A DNA stretch of 7,818 nt, taken from the NCBI GenBank assembly GCA_013152215.1, contig JAADGT010000108.1:1-7818 (forward strand), read 5' to 3'. This DNA comes from Deltaproteobacteria bacterium. GTDB taxonomy: Bacteria > Desulfobacterota > Deferrisomatia > Deferrisomatales > Deferrisomataceae. How positions within the stretch are numbered: position 1 is the stretch's first letter; every line of letters starts with the position of its first letter. This document shows positions 7,169-7,818 of this stretch, piece after piece. The translations under genes were made by a program, and so were the position numbers. The notes beneath the pieces were generated by a model, which saw only the letters and a list, made by a program, of their open reading frames with translations, did not search any database and was not told where the DNA came from.

Positions 7169-7200
7169 GTGAACAGGGGGCCCCCGGGCCCCCTGTTCAC
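7169..7200. terminator. Perfect 14-bp hairpin between convergent genes, probable bidirectional terminator
   Basis: GTGAACAGGGGGCC (7169-7182) pairs perfectly with GGCCCCCTGTTCAC (7187-7200) around a 4-nt CCCG loop. It begins 18 bp after the lipoprotein stop codon and lies 67 bp past the stop of the opposing flavoprotein gene. Neither side has a T-run: the plus side continues CCCCCCGTCC. It could therefore act as a non-canonical terminator, an mRNA 3'-end stabiliser, or both. The stem is symmetrical, so it would form in transcripts from either strand. Confidence 0.75.
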
Positions 7201-7267
7201 CCCCCCGTCCGCTCCGGGTGGCCCGCCCAGGGGCAGGAGTTCCGCCGTCCCCGGCCCCCCGCCACCC

Positions 7268-7818
7268 TCAGAGGTACGGGCGGTCGTGAAGGCGGCGGAG
7301 GGTGCCGTGCCTTCGTGCGGCGCGCTTCCAGCCCAGGTTGCCCATGAACAGGTAGAACCAGCGGGGGGCCAGGGGCTTGGCCATGAGGCGTACGGCCTCC
7401 TCGGGCACGGGCTCCCCGCGGGCCAGGGCCTCTCCGGCCAGATCCAGGGCGGCGCGCACGTTCCGCACCATGCCGCCCGCCCGTTCGAGCGGCCGGCCGT
7501 CGACAGCGGCCCCGCCCCCCAAGGCGAGGCCCCCGGCCCAGGGGAAGCCCGCTTCGAGGGCGAACCGCCGGCACACCTCCAGGGCGGTGTCGCACTGGGA
7601 GGCCTCGGGGAAGCCGGAGTTCACGATCACGACGAACCGCGGCGCCCCTTCGGTCGGAAGCCCCGGCCGCCGCGCGGCCAGCGCTTCGAGGCACCGGATC
7701 ACCGGCGCGGGCAGGCTGTCGACGTACAAGGGGAAGGACAGCACGAGCAGGTCCGCGCGCTCCACCGCCCCGGCCAGATCGTCGAGCCCCCCGGGGGCGC
7801 GAAGCACCTCGCCCACGC
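7268..7818 (-). CDS. Flavodoxin-fold NAD(P)H-dependent oxidoreductase, C-terminal part (5' end outside window)
   Basis: About 183 codons read on the minus strand, ending at TGA (7270-7268). A GTG at 7816-7814 is probably an internal Val rather than the start, because the usual N-terminal flavin-phosphate loop (G-S-P-R type) and first strands are missing and the frame stays open to the edge. Visible family features: a hydrophobic strand A-D-L-L-V-L-S-F-P-L-Y-V-D-S-L-P matching the flavodoxin-like FMN-binding 'P-x-Y' loop; a second strand F-V-V-I-V-N-S-G-F-P-E-A; a Gly-rich turn G-G-L-A-L-G-G-G; and a C-terminal basic tail K-R-A-A-R-R-H...R-P-Y-L. This is the flavodoxin-like NAD(P)H:flavin oxidoreductase/WrbA-related superfamily, cytoplasmic; the substrate cannot be told. 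It is convergent with the lipoprotein gene, so probably unrelated in operon terms. Confidence 0.75.
   Translation of the reverse strand, partial: VGEVLRAPGGLDDLAGAVERADLLVLSFPLYVDSLPAPVIRCLEALAARRPGLPTEGAPRFVVIVNSGFPEASQCDTALEVCRRFALEAGFPWAGGLALGGGAAVDGRPLERAGGMVRNVRAALDLAGEALARGEPVPEEAVRLMAKPLAPRWFYLFMGNLGWKRAARRHGTLRRLHDRPYL

Overview
This window comes from a very GC-rich bacterial genome. Codon third positions are strongly G/C, and the main product is a lipoprotein whose lipid-accepting Cys is followed by a run of glycines. That 'GC-polyGly' secreted-lipoprotein style is common in Gram-negative, deltaproteobacterial-type lineages (Desulfuromonadota/Myxococcota-like). I cannot fix the taxon from sequence alone.

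Layout. (1) Positions 1-240 (possibly 1-249), minus strand: the first 80 codons of a gene that runs off the left edge. It encodes a polytopic membrane protein whose three hydrophobic segments and charges obey the positive-inside rule. (2) Positions 241-472: a divergent intergenic region with two perfect 19-bp direct repeats exactly 31 bp apart. These could be a transcription-factor operator pair on one DNA face, or the multi-repeat end of a lost insertion sequence. (3) Positions 473-7150, plus strand: one giant gene of 2225 codons for a secreted lipoprotein. In order it has a lipoprotein signal, a poly-Gly tether, carboxypeptidase-regulatory-like and other beta modules, an unusual alpha-helical insert of about 220 residues, a second regulatory-like beta module, a series of Ig/PKD-like domains (clearest in the last two), and an unrecognised C-terminal region of about 530 residues. 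The reading frame stays open upstream to an ATG at 53, but that extension is not the real N-terminus. (4) Positions 7151-7267: a convergent intergenic region with a perfect 14-bp-stem hairpin lacking a T-tract, probably a shared terminator. (5) Positions 7268-7818, minus strand: the C-terminal 183 or so codons of a flavodoxin-fold NAD(P)H-dependent oxidoreductase, cut by the right edge.

How they relate. The lipoprotein gene is flanked by a divergent and a convergent gene, so within this window it looks monocistronic. Nothing ties the flavoprotein functionally to it. The lipoprotein is most likely a large cell-surface or outer-membrane-anchored scaffold, adhesin or binding protein; no catalytic motif is visible. 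The most novel items are the helical insert, the C-terminal region and the tandem 31-bp-spaced repeats. I see no CRISPR array, RNA gene or intact mobile element.
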